From Paludibacterium sp. (GTDB lineage: Bacteria > Pseudomonadota > Gammaproteobacteria > Burkholderiales > Chromobacteriaceae), in assembly GCF_019232825.1 (NCBI RefSeq), contig NZ_JAFAND010000016.1, positions 1 to 44,727 of the forward strand: 44,727 bases of DNA, written 5' to 3'. Under the pieces are notes generated by a model. That model was not told the origin of the DNA and ran no database searches. It saw nothing but the letters and a program-made list of their open reading frames with translations. Numbering within the stretch: the stretch's first letter is position 1; each line of letters starts with the position of its first letter. Position numbers and translations under genes: made by a program. Positions 26,155 through 32,756 of the stretch are shown piece by piece.

Positions 26155-26183
26155 CCGCCGGCGCACGGGAGGCGCGCCGGCGG
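26155..26183. terminator. GC-rich hairpin between the symporter gene and trpS
   Basis: CCGCCGGCGC (26155-26164) and GCGCCGGCGG (26174-26183) form a perfect 10-bp stem with a 9-base loop, between the two converging genes. It has no T-tract, so its efficiency as a terminator is uncertain. Confidence 0.5.
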
Positions 26184-26193
26184 CGGGAAAGTG

Positions 26194-27216
26194 TCAGAAA
26201 TAGTTGATGCCCATCGCGCCCTTGACTTCCGACAGCGTGCGGCCGGCCGCCTCGCGCGCCTTTTGCGTACCGGCTTTCAGAATGGCCATGACCTGCGCCG
26301 GGTCCTTGGCGAATTCTTCCCGGCGCGCGCGGATCGGTGCGAGCAAGGTTTGCAGAATGTCTTCCAACCGGCGCTTGATCACCATGTCGCCCAGACCGCC
26401 GCGGCGATAATGCGCCTTGAGCTCTTCCACCGCCGTTCTATCCGGATCGAAGGCGTCCAGGTACGTGAACACCACGTTGCCTTCCACTTGTCCCGGATCG
26501 GCCACGCGAAGATGGTTCGGGTCGGTGAACATCATCTTCACCGCCTGGCGGATGTCGTCCTCCGACGCCCCCAGCGACAGGGCGTTGCCCATCGATTTGG
26601 ACATCTTGGCCTTGCCGTCGATGCCCGGCAGGCGCGCGCCGTCTTCCGGCACCAGGGCCCGGCACTCGACCAGAATGTCGGCATCCACGCTGTTGTTGAA
26701 GCGGCGCACGATTTCGTTGGTCTGCTCGATCATCGGCACCTGATCGGCGCCAACCGGCACCACGGTGGCCTTGAAGGCGGTGATGTCGGCCGCTTGGGCG
26801 GCCGGGTAGGTGAGGAAGCCGGCCGGAATATCGCGTTCAAAGCCGCGCAGCTTGATTTCGTCCTTGATGGTCGGGTTGCGTTCGAGGCGCGCCACGGTCA
26901 CCAGGTTCAAGTAGTAGGACGACAGTTCGGACAACTCCGGCACCAGGCTCTGAATGAAGATGGTGCTTTTGGCGGGATCGATGCCGACGGCCAGATAGTC
27001 GAGCGCCACTTGCAGCACGTTGTCGCGCACTTTGACGTAGTTGCCCATGTTGTCGGTCAGCGCTTGCGCGTCGGCGAGCAGCAAAAATTGCGGGCAGACG
27101 TCCTGCAGCACCACGCGGTTTTTCAGCGAGCCGACGTAGTGACCCAGATGCAGCGGGCCGGTGGTACGGTCACCGGTCAGAATGATGTCGCTTGCGCCGA
27201 CTTTTTGTGAATCCAT
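26194..27216 (-). CDS. trpS: Tryptophanyl-tRNA synthetase
   Basis: A 340-residue class I synthetase charging tRNA(Trp). The HIGH-type motif is [13 protein letters not shown] near residues 18-30, and KMSKS occupies residues 204-208. The specificity region includes [15 protein letters not shown] and the [15 protein letters not shown] segment. GGAGA lies about 8 bases upstream of the ATG. The gene is preceded by a 169-base leader with a Trp-codon peptide and an attenuator, so expression should rise when charged tRNA(Trp) is short. ppsR lies further upstream on the same strand. Confidence 0.96.
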   Translation of the reverse strand: MDSQKVGASDIILTGDRTTGPLHLGHYVGSLKNRVVLQDVCPQFLLLADAQALTDNMGNYVKVRDNVLQVALDYLAVGIDPAKSTIFIQSLVPELSELSSYYLNLVTVARLERNPTIKDEIKLRGFERDIPAGFLTYPAAQAADITAFKATVVPVGADQVPMIEQTNEIVRRFNNSVDADILVECRALVPEDGARLPGIDGKAKMSKSMGNALSLGASEDDIRQAVKMMFTDPNHLRVADPGQVEGNVVFTYLDAFDPDRTAVEELKAHYRRGGLGDMVIKRRLEDILQTLLAPIRARREEFAKDPAQVMAILKAGTQKAREAAGRTLSEVKGAMGINYF

Positions 27217-27270
27217 GAAGCAGTCTCCATTGTCAGAATCTGTGGCGACCGCCGGCCGGGACCGGGAATG

Positions 27271-27310
27271 AAAACACCCGGGGTTCGCCTGGCCGGCCGC
27301 CTCCGGGTGT
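27271..27310 (-). terminator. Attenuator terminator hairpin of the trpS leader
   Basis: In the minus-strand transcript ACACCCGG (27303-27310) pairs with CCGGGTGT (27274-27281) and is followed by TTTCATT. The 8-bp stem encloses a GC-rich 21-base loop. The T run is short, so termination may be partial or assisted. It lies 55 bases upstream of the trpS start. Confidence 0.6.
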
Positions 27311-27350
27311 GGGGGTACGACTCTCCCGTGGCGCCTAGTCGCGGCGCCAC
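27295..27350 (-). promoter_or_regulatory. trpS attenuator: pause hairpin and antiterminator
   Basis: Strand 1 (GGCGCC-type arm 27343-27350, overlapping the last Trp codons) pairs perfectly over 8 bp with strand 2 (27328-27335), with the leader stop codon in the loop region. If a ribosome stalls on the Trp codons, strand 2 plus its CGGG extension (27325-27335) can instead pair with 27295-27307. That alternative has 9 base pairs with one bulge and a small internal loop. It consumes the CCCGG needed by the terminator, giving the standard four-segment attenuator logic. The pairings are drawn by eye; no folding energies were calculated. Confidence 0.65.
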
Positions 27351-27385
27351 CACCAGCTGGAGAGGCATAGGGTTGATTTCGTCAT
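27335..27385 (-). CDS. trpS leader peptide with three consecutive Trp codons
   Basis: A 16-codon frame encoding [16 protein letters not shown], ending in TAG at 27335-27337. Three TGG codons in a row (27347-27355) form strand 1 of a perfect hairpin. A run of three Trp in a 16-residue peptide in front of trpS is very unlikely by chance and is the signature of a regulatory leader peptide. No Shine-Dalgarno sequence precedes the ATG. A TATACT box ends 4 bases upstream, so the peptide may be translated from a leaderless mRNA, as known for some rhizobial trp leaders. The peptide presumably acts only through ribosome position. Confidence 0.8.
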   Translation of the reverse strand: MTKSTLCLSSWWWRRD

Positions 27386-27389
27386 GGCA

Positions 27390-27421
27390 AGTATATGACC
27401 ACGTTGAGGCGTTTCCGTCAA
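27390..27421 (-). promoter_or_regulatory. Candidate promoter of the trpS leader
   Basis: On the minus strand TATACT (27390-27395, 5 of 6) lies just before the leader peptide ATG. TTGACG (27416-27421) stands 20 bases upstream, which is longer than the usual 16-18, so the -35 may be poor or the real one may be less obvious. The region sits between the ppsR stop and the leader. Confidence 0.4.
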
Positions 27422-27426
27422 GGCGA

Positions 27427-28248
27427 TCAGAAATGACGCTCCAGCGTCGCCTTGTGCATGATGGTCGAGGCGATTTCCTCGATCGACTTGTGCGTGGTGC
27501 TGATGAACGGCACCGCGTGCTGACGGAACATCGATTCGGCCTCGTTCACCTCGAAACGGCAATTGTCGAGGCTGGCGTAGCGCGAATCGGGCCGGCGCTC
27601 TGAACGGATATGATGCAGCCGCGCCGGGTCGATGGTCAGGCCGAACAGCTTGCTGCGGTAGGGAAGCAGGATCTTCGGCAGCGAGGTAGTGTCCAGATCT
27701 TCCGGCGTCAGCGGGTAATTGGCCGCCTTGATGCCGTATTGCAGCGCCAGGTACAAACAGGTGGGCGTCTTGCCCGAACGCGATACGCCGACCAGAATCA
27801 CGTCGGCTTCGGTCAGGTCCTTCAATTTCACGCCGTCATCATGGTTCAGCGAGAAATTCACCGCTTCGATCCTGTGGTCATACTTTTCTTCGCTGACCAT
27901 CCCGTGCGCCTTGCCCACCGTCAGCGAGGCGCTTTGCCCCAGCTCCTTTTCCAGCTCGGCGATGAACGTCTCGAAGAAGTCGATGGTCAGCGCACTGTCG
28001 ATACGCAAAACCTGCCGAATTTCCGGATTGACGATACTGGTGAAGACCAGCGGCTTGTGATGATCGATTTGCGCGCGTTCGCGAATGCGCGCCGCCAACG
28101 CTTCCGCTTTTTCCACCGTGTCGATGAAGGGCACGGTCTCGCGATGGAATTCCAGCGTGTCGAACTGCGTCAGCAGCGTCTGTCCCAGCGATTCGGCCGT
28201 GATGCCGGTGCGGTCGGAAATGAAAAAGGCGGAGCGGCGGTGTGGCAT
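27427..28248 (-). CDS. ppsR: PEP synthase regulatory protein (bifunctional kinase/pyrophosphorylase)
   Basis: A 273-residue DUF299/PSRP protein that inactivates PEP synthase by ADP-dependent phosphorylation of a threonine and reactivates it by phosphorolysis. The N-terminal [19 protein letters not shown] and the P-loop [15 protein letters not shown] are diagnostic, as is [12 protein letters not shown]. The start MPHRRSAFF is taken at 28248, with CAGGTG upstream; an ATG 12 codons earlier has weaker support. It is divergent from ppsA, its target. Confidence 0.94.
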   Translation of the reverse strand: MPHRRSAFFISDRTGITAESLGQTLLTQFDTLEFHRETVPFIDTVEKAEALAARIRERAQIDHHKPLVFTSIVNPEIRQVLRIDSALTIDFFETFIAELEKELGQSASLTVGKAHGMVSEEKYDHRIEAVNFSLNHDDGVKLKDLTEADVILVGVSRSGKTPTCLYLALQYGIKAANYPLTPEDLDTTSLPKILLPYRSKLFGLTIDPARLHHIRSERRPDSRYASLDNCRFEVNEAESMFRQHAVPFISTTHKSIEEIASTIMHKATLERHF

Positions 28249-28546
28249 GGATGCACCTGTTTGTTCGAGAAAACCGGAGTTCAAGTATATCGTGTTGTGA
28301 TGATGACGCTCGGATTGTCATAAGGTTTTTGTCTTGCCCAGTTTCCCGCCGTTGGTAGTTTGAAGCCACCATTAATTTTACATGAAGATATTTTTACGGT
28401 GGTTATATGCTGCTGGAATTTTCAAAAATGCGTCGGAAACCCCGGTTAAATAGGATTGTGCGTCGCAAAATGGGCTACGCAAACCCTTGGCTATTCGGAT
28501 AGAATTAGCGCTTCTACCGTTCCAATCCAATACAGGAAATGAAGTG

Positions 28547-30934
28547 ATGGCAGAGAATTACGTGATCTGGTTCGAAGCGCTGCGCATGACCGATGTCGAG
28601 CGGGTGGGCGGCAAAAACGCCTCCCTGGGTGAAATGATCAGCCAGCTGACCAGCTCCGGCGTCCGTGTGCCGGGCGGTTTTGCAACCACAGCCGAAGCCT
28701 ACCGTGATTTCCTGCAGCACGATGGTCTGGCCGACCGCATCAATGCCGCGCTCGCCAAGCTCGACGTGGAAGACGTGTCCGAACTCGCGCGGGTCGGCAA
28801 GGAAATCCGCCAGTGGATTATCGACATTCCTTTCCCGGAAAAGCTGGACAAGGAAATCGCGACCGCTTGGGCCAAGATGGTGGCCGAAGCCGGCTCGGAA
28901 GACATTTCCGTGGCCGTGCGCTCTTCGGCGACGGCGGAAGACCTGCCGGACGCATCCTTCGCCGGTCAGCAGGAGACCTTCCTGAACATCCGCGGTCTGG
29001 AGAATGTGAAAGAGGCGATCAAACATGTGTTCGCCTCTTTGTACAATGACCGCGCCATTTCCTATCGCGTACACAAGGGCTTTGCCCATGATGTGGTCGC
29101 CTTGTCGGCGGGCATCCAACGCATGGTGCGCTCCGACCTTGGCGCCGCCGGCGTGATGTTCACCATCGACACCGAGTCGGGCTTTGACGACGTGGTCTTC
29201 ATCACCGCGTCCTACGGTCTGGGCGAAACCGTGGTGCAAGGCGCCGTCAATCCGGACGAATTCTATGTGCACAAGCCGACGCTCAAGGCCGGTCGCCACG
29301 CGATCCTGCGCAAGAACCGCGGCTCCAAGCTGATCAAGATGGAATTCACCGATGCCTCGCAAGCCGGCCGCTCGGTGCGCACAGTCGACGTGTCCGAACA
29401 GGAGCGCATGAGTTTCTCGATCAGCGAGGCCGAAGTGACCGAACTGGCCAAATACGCGCTGATCATCGAACAACACTATGGCCGCCCGATGGATATCGAG
29501 TGGGGCCGTGATGGTCTGGACGGCAAGCTTTATATTCTGCAGGCGCGGCCGGAAACGGTGAAGTCGCAGGAAAATCGCGTGGAAACCCTGCGCCGTTATC
29601 GCTTGAAAAACCGCTCCGACGTGCTGTGCCATGGCCGAGCGATTGGCCAGAAGGTGGGGCAGGGCGTCGTGCGTCTGATCAAGAGCGCGTCCGAAATGGA
29701 TCGCGTCAAGCCGGGCGATGTGCTGGTCACCGACATGACCGACCCGGATTGGGAACCGGTGATGAAGCGCGCCGCGGCCATCGTGACCAATCGCGGCGGT
29801 CGTACCTGCCACGCGGCGATTATCGCGCGCGAACTCGGCATTCCGGCCGTGGTCGGTTGCGGCGACGCCACCGACGTGCTCTCCGACGGTATGTCGGTCA
29901 CCGTGTCCTGTGCCGAAGGCGACACCGGCCACATCTACGATGGTCTGTTGGACATCGAAGTGATCGATTTGGCGCTCGACAAAATGCCGAAGAGCCCGGT
30001 CAAGATCATGATGAACGTCGGCAACCCGGAATTGGCCTTCGATTTCGCCCAGTTGCCGAACGAAGGCGTCGGTCTCGCGCGCCTGGAGTTCGTCATCAAC
30101 CGCCAGATCGGTATTCATCCGAAGGCGCTGTTGGAGTTCGACAAGCAGCCGGAAGACCTGAAGAAAGTGATCCGCGAGCGCATCGCCGGCTACGCCAATC
30201 CAGTGCAGTTCTATGTCGACAAGCTGGCCGAGGGCATTGCCACACTGGCTGCCGCCTTCTATCCGAAGAAGGTCATCGTGCGCACCTCGGACTTCAAGTC
30301 CAACGAATATGCCAACCTGATCGGTGGTCAAGGCTACGAGCCGCACGAGGAAAATCCGATGATCGGCTTCCGCGGCGCCGCCCGTTATGTCGCCGAGGCG
30401 TTCCGCGACTGCTTCGAACTGGAATGCCGCGCGCTGAAGAAGGTGCGCGACGAAATGGGCCTGACCAACGTCGAGGTCATGATTCCGTTCGTGCGCACGC
30501 TGGCCGAGGCGGAAAAGGTGATCGAGCTGTTGGCCGCCAACGGTCTCAAGCGGGGCGAGAACGGCCTGCGTCTGATCATGATGTGCGAGCTGCCGAGCAA
30601 CGCCGTGCTGGCCGAGCAGTTCCTGCAGTATTTCGACGGTTTCTCGATCGGTTCCAACGACATGACCCAGCTGACCCTGGGTGTCGACCGCGATTCCGGC
30701 GGTCCGATCGCCTCGACCTTCGACGAGCGCAACGAAGCCGTGAAGGCCATGCTGTCGATGGCCATCCAGGCATGCCGCAAGCAGGACAAGTACATCGGCA
30801 TTTGCGGCCAGGGCCCGTCCGACCATCCGGATTTCGCCAAGTGGCTGGTGGAACAGGGCATCGCCACCGTGTCGCTCAATCCGGATACCGTGGTGGAAAC
30901 CTGGATTTATCTGGCCAAGGAACTCAACGGCTGA
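28547..30934 (+). CDS. ppsA: Phosphoenolpyruvate synthase
   Basis: A 795-residue enzyme converting pyruvate, ATP and water to PEP, AMP and phosphate for gluconeogenesis. In order: the N-terminal ATP-binding domain ([34 protein letters not shown]), the swivelling phosphohistidine domain with catalytic His422 in [17 protein letters not shown], and the C-terminal PEP/pyruvate TIM barrel (NMTQ-type [17 protein letters not shown] and [12 protein letters not shown]). The regulatory threonine neighbouring the histidine is present (RTCH), matching the divergent ppsR. The ATG at 28547 has ACAGGAA upstream. Confidence 0.97.
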   Translation: MAENYVIWFEALRMTDVERVGGKNASLGEMISQLTSSGVRVPGGFATTAEAYRDFLQHDGLADRINAALAKLDVEDVSELARVGKEIRQWIIDIPFPEKLDKEIATAWAKMVAEAGSEDISVAVRSSATAEDLPDASFAGQQETFLNIRGLENVKEAIKHVFASLYNDRAISYRVHKGFAHDVVALSAGIQRMVRSDLGAAGVMFTIDTESGFDDVVFITASYGLGETVVQGAVNPDEFYVHKPTLKAGRHAILRKNRGSKLIKMEFTDASQAGRSVRTVDVSEQERMSFSISEAEVTELAKYALIIEQHYGRPMDIEWGRDGLDGKLYILQARPETVKSQENRVETLRRYRLKNRSDVLCHGRAIGQKVGQGVVRLIKSASEMDRVKPGDVLVTDMTDPDWEPVMKRAAAIVTNRGGRTCHAAIIARELGIPAVVGCGDATDVLSDGMSVTVSCAEGDTGHIYDGLLDIEVIDLALDKMPKSPVKIMMNVGNPELAFDFAQLPNEGVGLARLEFVINRQIGIHPKALLEFDKQPEDLKKVIRERIAGYANPVQFYVDKLAEGIATLAAAFYPKKVIVRTSDFKSNEYANLIGGQGYEPHEENPMIGFRGAARYVAEAFRDCFELECRALKKVRDEMGLTNVEVMIPFVRTLAEAEKVIELLAANGLKRGENGLRLIMMCELPSNAVLAEQFLQYFDGFSIGSNDMTQLTLGVDRDSGGPIASTFDERNEAVKAMLSMAIQACRKQDKYIGICGQGPSDHPDFAKWLVEQGIATVSLNPDTVVETWIYLAKELNG

Positions 30935-30957
30935 GTTCTCGGCGCGTTGAAGATAAA

Positions 30958-30988
30958 AACACCGTCCTTTGATTGGGCGGTGTTTTTT
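30958..30988 (+). terminator. Rho-independent terminator of ppsA
   Basis: AACACCGTCC (30958-30967) pairs with GGGCGGTGTT (30975-30984) through 10 bp including one G-T wobble, extended by A-T pairs, and is followed by a T run. Confidence 0.9.
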
Positions 30989-31107
30989 ATTGTGGTGTCA
31001 CAAGGTGGTACAACGGGCAGTATTTGCCCGGGGCTGGCTTGAACTCGTGGGGCCCCTGCGCCATGTTAACGAGTGCTAATCGCCAATATGGATAGGAGCT
31101 CATCATC

Positions 31108-31536
31108 ATGAAGACCAGTGCGCGTAATCAGTTTTCCGGCAAAGTCGCCGCGGTCCAACGCGGGTCCGTCAACGACGAAATCGACATCGAGGTTGCCCCG
31201 GGGCTTCACCTCGTGGCGATCGTCACGCGTGAAAGCACTGACTCGCTGGGATTGGCGCCGGGGGTGGCCGCCATGGCATTGATCAAGTCGTCTTCGGTCC
31301 TGCTCGTTATCGATGACGCGCAGGTGCGTTTCTCGGCCCGTAACCAGCTGCGGGGAAAGGTATTGCGCGTCATCCCCGGCGCCGTCAATAGCGAAGTGGT
31401 CGTCGATGTCGCGTCCGGTGTGGCGATCACCGCGATTGTGACCAACGAGAGCGCCGTGGCGTTGGGTTTGTCTGCCGGCAAGCCGGTGTCGGCCTTGTTC
31501 AAGGCGTCTAGCGTCATTGTCGGCGTGCCGGTCTGA
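31108..31536 (+). CDS. Molbindin: tandem TOBE (Mop) domain protein
   Basis: A 142-residue protein made of two Mop/TOBE repeats (about residues 4-70 and 75-141), each beginning SARNQ-GKV and ending with K(A/S)SSVI/L. Such di-Mop proteins assemble into trimers that bind molybdate or tungstate oxyanions and buffer them in the cytoplasm. The repeats differ: the first has more acidic residues (NDEIDIEVAPG), the second VNSEVVVDVASG. TAGGAG precedes the ATG. No mod transporter or molybdenum enzyme gene is adjacent, so it is an orphan here. Confidence 0.88.
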   Translation: MKTSARNQFSGKVAAVQRGSVNDEIDIEVAPGLHLVAIVTRESTDSLGLAPGVAAMALIKSSSVLLVIDDAQVRFSARNQLRGKVLRVIPGAVNSEVVVDVASGVAITAIVTNESAVALGLSAGKPVSALFKASSVIVGVPV

Positions 31537-31574
31537 GCCGGGGCCGAGCCGTCGCGCGACGGTCGATATCGCGC

Positions 31575-31602
31575 AAAATGGCCGGGACATCCCGGCCATT
31601 TT
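31575..31602 (+). terminator. Probable terminator after the molbindin gene
   Basis: AAAATGGCCGGGA (31575-31587) and TCCCGGCCATTTT (31590-31602) are perfectly complementary over 13 bp. The A- and T-ends give it a U-tract in either orientation. Confidence 0.7.
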
Positions 31603-31777
31603 CAGGCTGTTGATTTAGTGGTTTGCAGCGGTTCTGGAGGCCCCGGCAAAGCCGGGCCTCAGTGGCCACTGACTGATTTCGCAGCCTGTCCATCGATTCC
31701 CACTCCCCCTGCCCTCTCCCTGAGAGGGGGCGCTCGCTTCGCGAGCATGGGTTTGTCAACACCCTCATTTTTTTACA

Positions 31778-31831
31778 TAGCGCCGCCACTCTGGCCAGCG
31801 ATTCGACAAACGTCATCTCCCCGGCGACAAT
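31778..31831 (-). pseudogene. Possible remnant of a SerB-like phosphatase
   Basis: Read on the minus strand this stretch encodes IVAGEMTFVESLARVAAL. It resembles the conserved GE-[ILM]-x-F-x-x-SL-x-x-RVA-x-L segment of phosphoserine phosphatase (SerB), with one residue missing. Flanking codons show no further similarity and no HAD motifs occur, so at most it is a decayed fragment. The match is short and chance is not excluded. Confidence 0.25.
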
Positions 31832-31860
31832 ATGCTCTTTGCAAAAGTAGTTAACGAACC

Positions 31861-32748
31861 ATGCCTGAAGCATGGGATGGGGTTGCCGTGCCGTATCTTG
31901 CCATTCTGACCGCGATGTTTCTGTGGTCGAGCACCTTTGTGGTTCTCAAGCTGGTGTTCGCCGTTTTCGATCCGATGTTCGTGTTGTTCGCCCGCATGCT
32001 GGTGGCCTCTTTGTGCCTCGGGCTGTTGGTCTGGCTGCGCGGCGGCTTACGCTACGACTATCGCGCCGGCGACTGGAAATGGCTACTGTTGTTGGGGCTG
32101 ATCGAGCCCTGTCTCTATTTTCTGTTCGAAGCCAATGCCTTGCGCTATACCAGCGCATCCCAAGCGGGCATGGTGACCAGCGCCATGCCGTTTCTGGCGG
32201 CGCTGGGCGCCATGGCGTTCCTGCACGAACGGTTGTCGGTGTCCAAGTGGGCGGGCATGGTGCTCTCCAGTGCCGGCATTGTCTGGTTGACCTGGTCGGG
32301 CCAGCCGGATGCGCACGCGCCTAATCCGCTGTTGGGCAACGCATTGGAATTGGCCGCCATGGGCTGCTCGGCGGCCTTCGTGCTGATCGTCAAGAAGCTA
32401 TCGGATCGGTATTCGCCGCTGTTGATGACCGGCATGCCGGCGCTGATGGGGTGCGTATGGTTCGGCGCTGGCACGCTGTTGCCTGGCGTGCACTGGCCGC
32501 AGCACTATCCGCTCGTGCCGAGTCTGCTGATTCTGTACCTTGGTGCCGCCGTCACCTTGGGGGCCTATGGGTTGCACATCTGGGCCGTGACGCGCGTGCC
32601 GGTCACGGTGGCCACTTCCTTCAACAACCTGATCCCGGTCATGACCGTGCTTGGCGCCTGGGCTGTCTTGGGCGAGACGCTATCCGTCACGCAGACGATG
32701 GCTTGCGGACTGGTGCTTGTGGGCGTGCTGATCGGCCAGCGTCGATAG
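31861..32748 (+). CDS. EamA/DMT-family transporter
   Basis: A 295-residue inner-membrane protein with ten predicted helices in two EamA repeats (about residues 10-145 and 155-292), the drug/metabolite exporter layout. Typical features are FLWSSTFVVLKL in helix 1, EANALRYTSASQAGMVTSAMPFLAALGA, and VTVATSFNNLIPVMTVLGAWAVLGE in the second repeat. The substrate is unknown; relatives export amino acids or metabolites. The ATG at 31861 has no clear ribosome site. A GTG at 31888, preceded by GGATGGGG, is a good alternative start. It converges on the protease gene with 2 bases between stops. Confidence 0.85.
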   Translation: MPEAWDGVAVPYLAILTAMFLWSSTFVVLKLVFAVFDPMFVLFARMLVASLCLGLLVWLRGGLRYDYRAGDWKWLLLLGLIEPCLYFLFEANALRYTSASQAGMVTSAMPFLAALGAMAFLHERLSVSKWAGMVLSSAGIVWLTWSGQPDAHAPNPLLGNALELAAMGCSAAFVLIVKKLSDRYSPLLMTGMPALMGCVWFGAGTLLPGVHWPQHYPLVPSLLILYLGAAVTLGAYGLHIWAVTRVPVTVATSFNNLIPVMTVLGAWAVLGETLSVTQTMACGLVLVGVLIGQRR

Positions 32749-32756
32749 CGCTATCG
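32743..32756. repeat. 14-bp palindrome containing both convergent stop codons
   Basis: CGATAGCGCTATCG is a perfect palindrome. It holds the DMT gene's CGA-TAG end and, on the other strand, the protease gene's identical CGA-TAG end. Both proteins thus end in arginine encoded by CGA. It may serve as a small shared terminator stem. Confidence 0.6.

Larger units (their letters stand above)
31537..31860. other. Hairpin-rich non-coding stretch
   Basis: This 324-base gap holds several strong inverted repeats and no convincing intact gene. Stems lie at 31575-31602 (13 bp, loop CA), about 31636-31659 (GAGGCCCCGGC/GCCGGGCCTC, one bulge), 31712-31728 (CCCTCTC/GAGAGGG) and 31732-31746 (GCTCGC/GCGAGC). 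The first can terminate the molbindin transcript. The remainder could be a decayed repeat or a structured RNA. A short serB-like fragment on the minus strand is listed separately. Confidence 0.5.

Noticed and set aside
28514-30826. Open frame of 770 codons on the strand opposite ppsA
   Set aside because: ppsA is unmistakable on the plus strand. The opposite frame is low in complexity (His, Arg, Gln rich), matches no family and is explained by GC-rich third positions. The same applies to long frames opposite mltA, aspS and mfd.
31514-31873. A 119-codon minus-strand gene in the gap before the DMT gene
   Set aside because: It runs through several hairpins and into the molbindin gene, has no ribosome site and only a short serB-like resemblance. 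I treat it as non-coding with a possible remnant.
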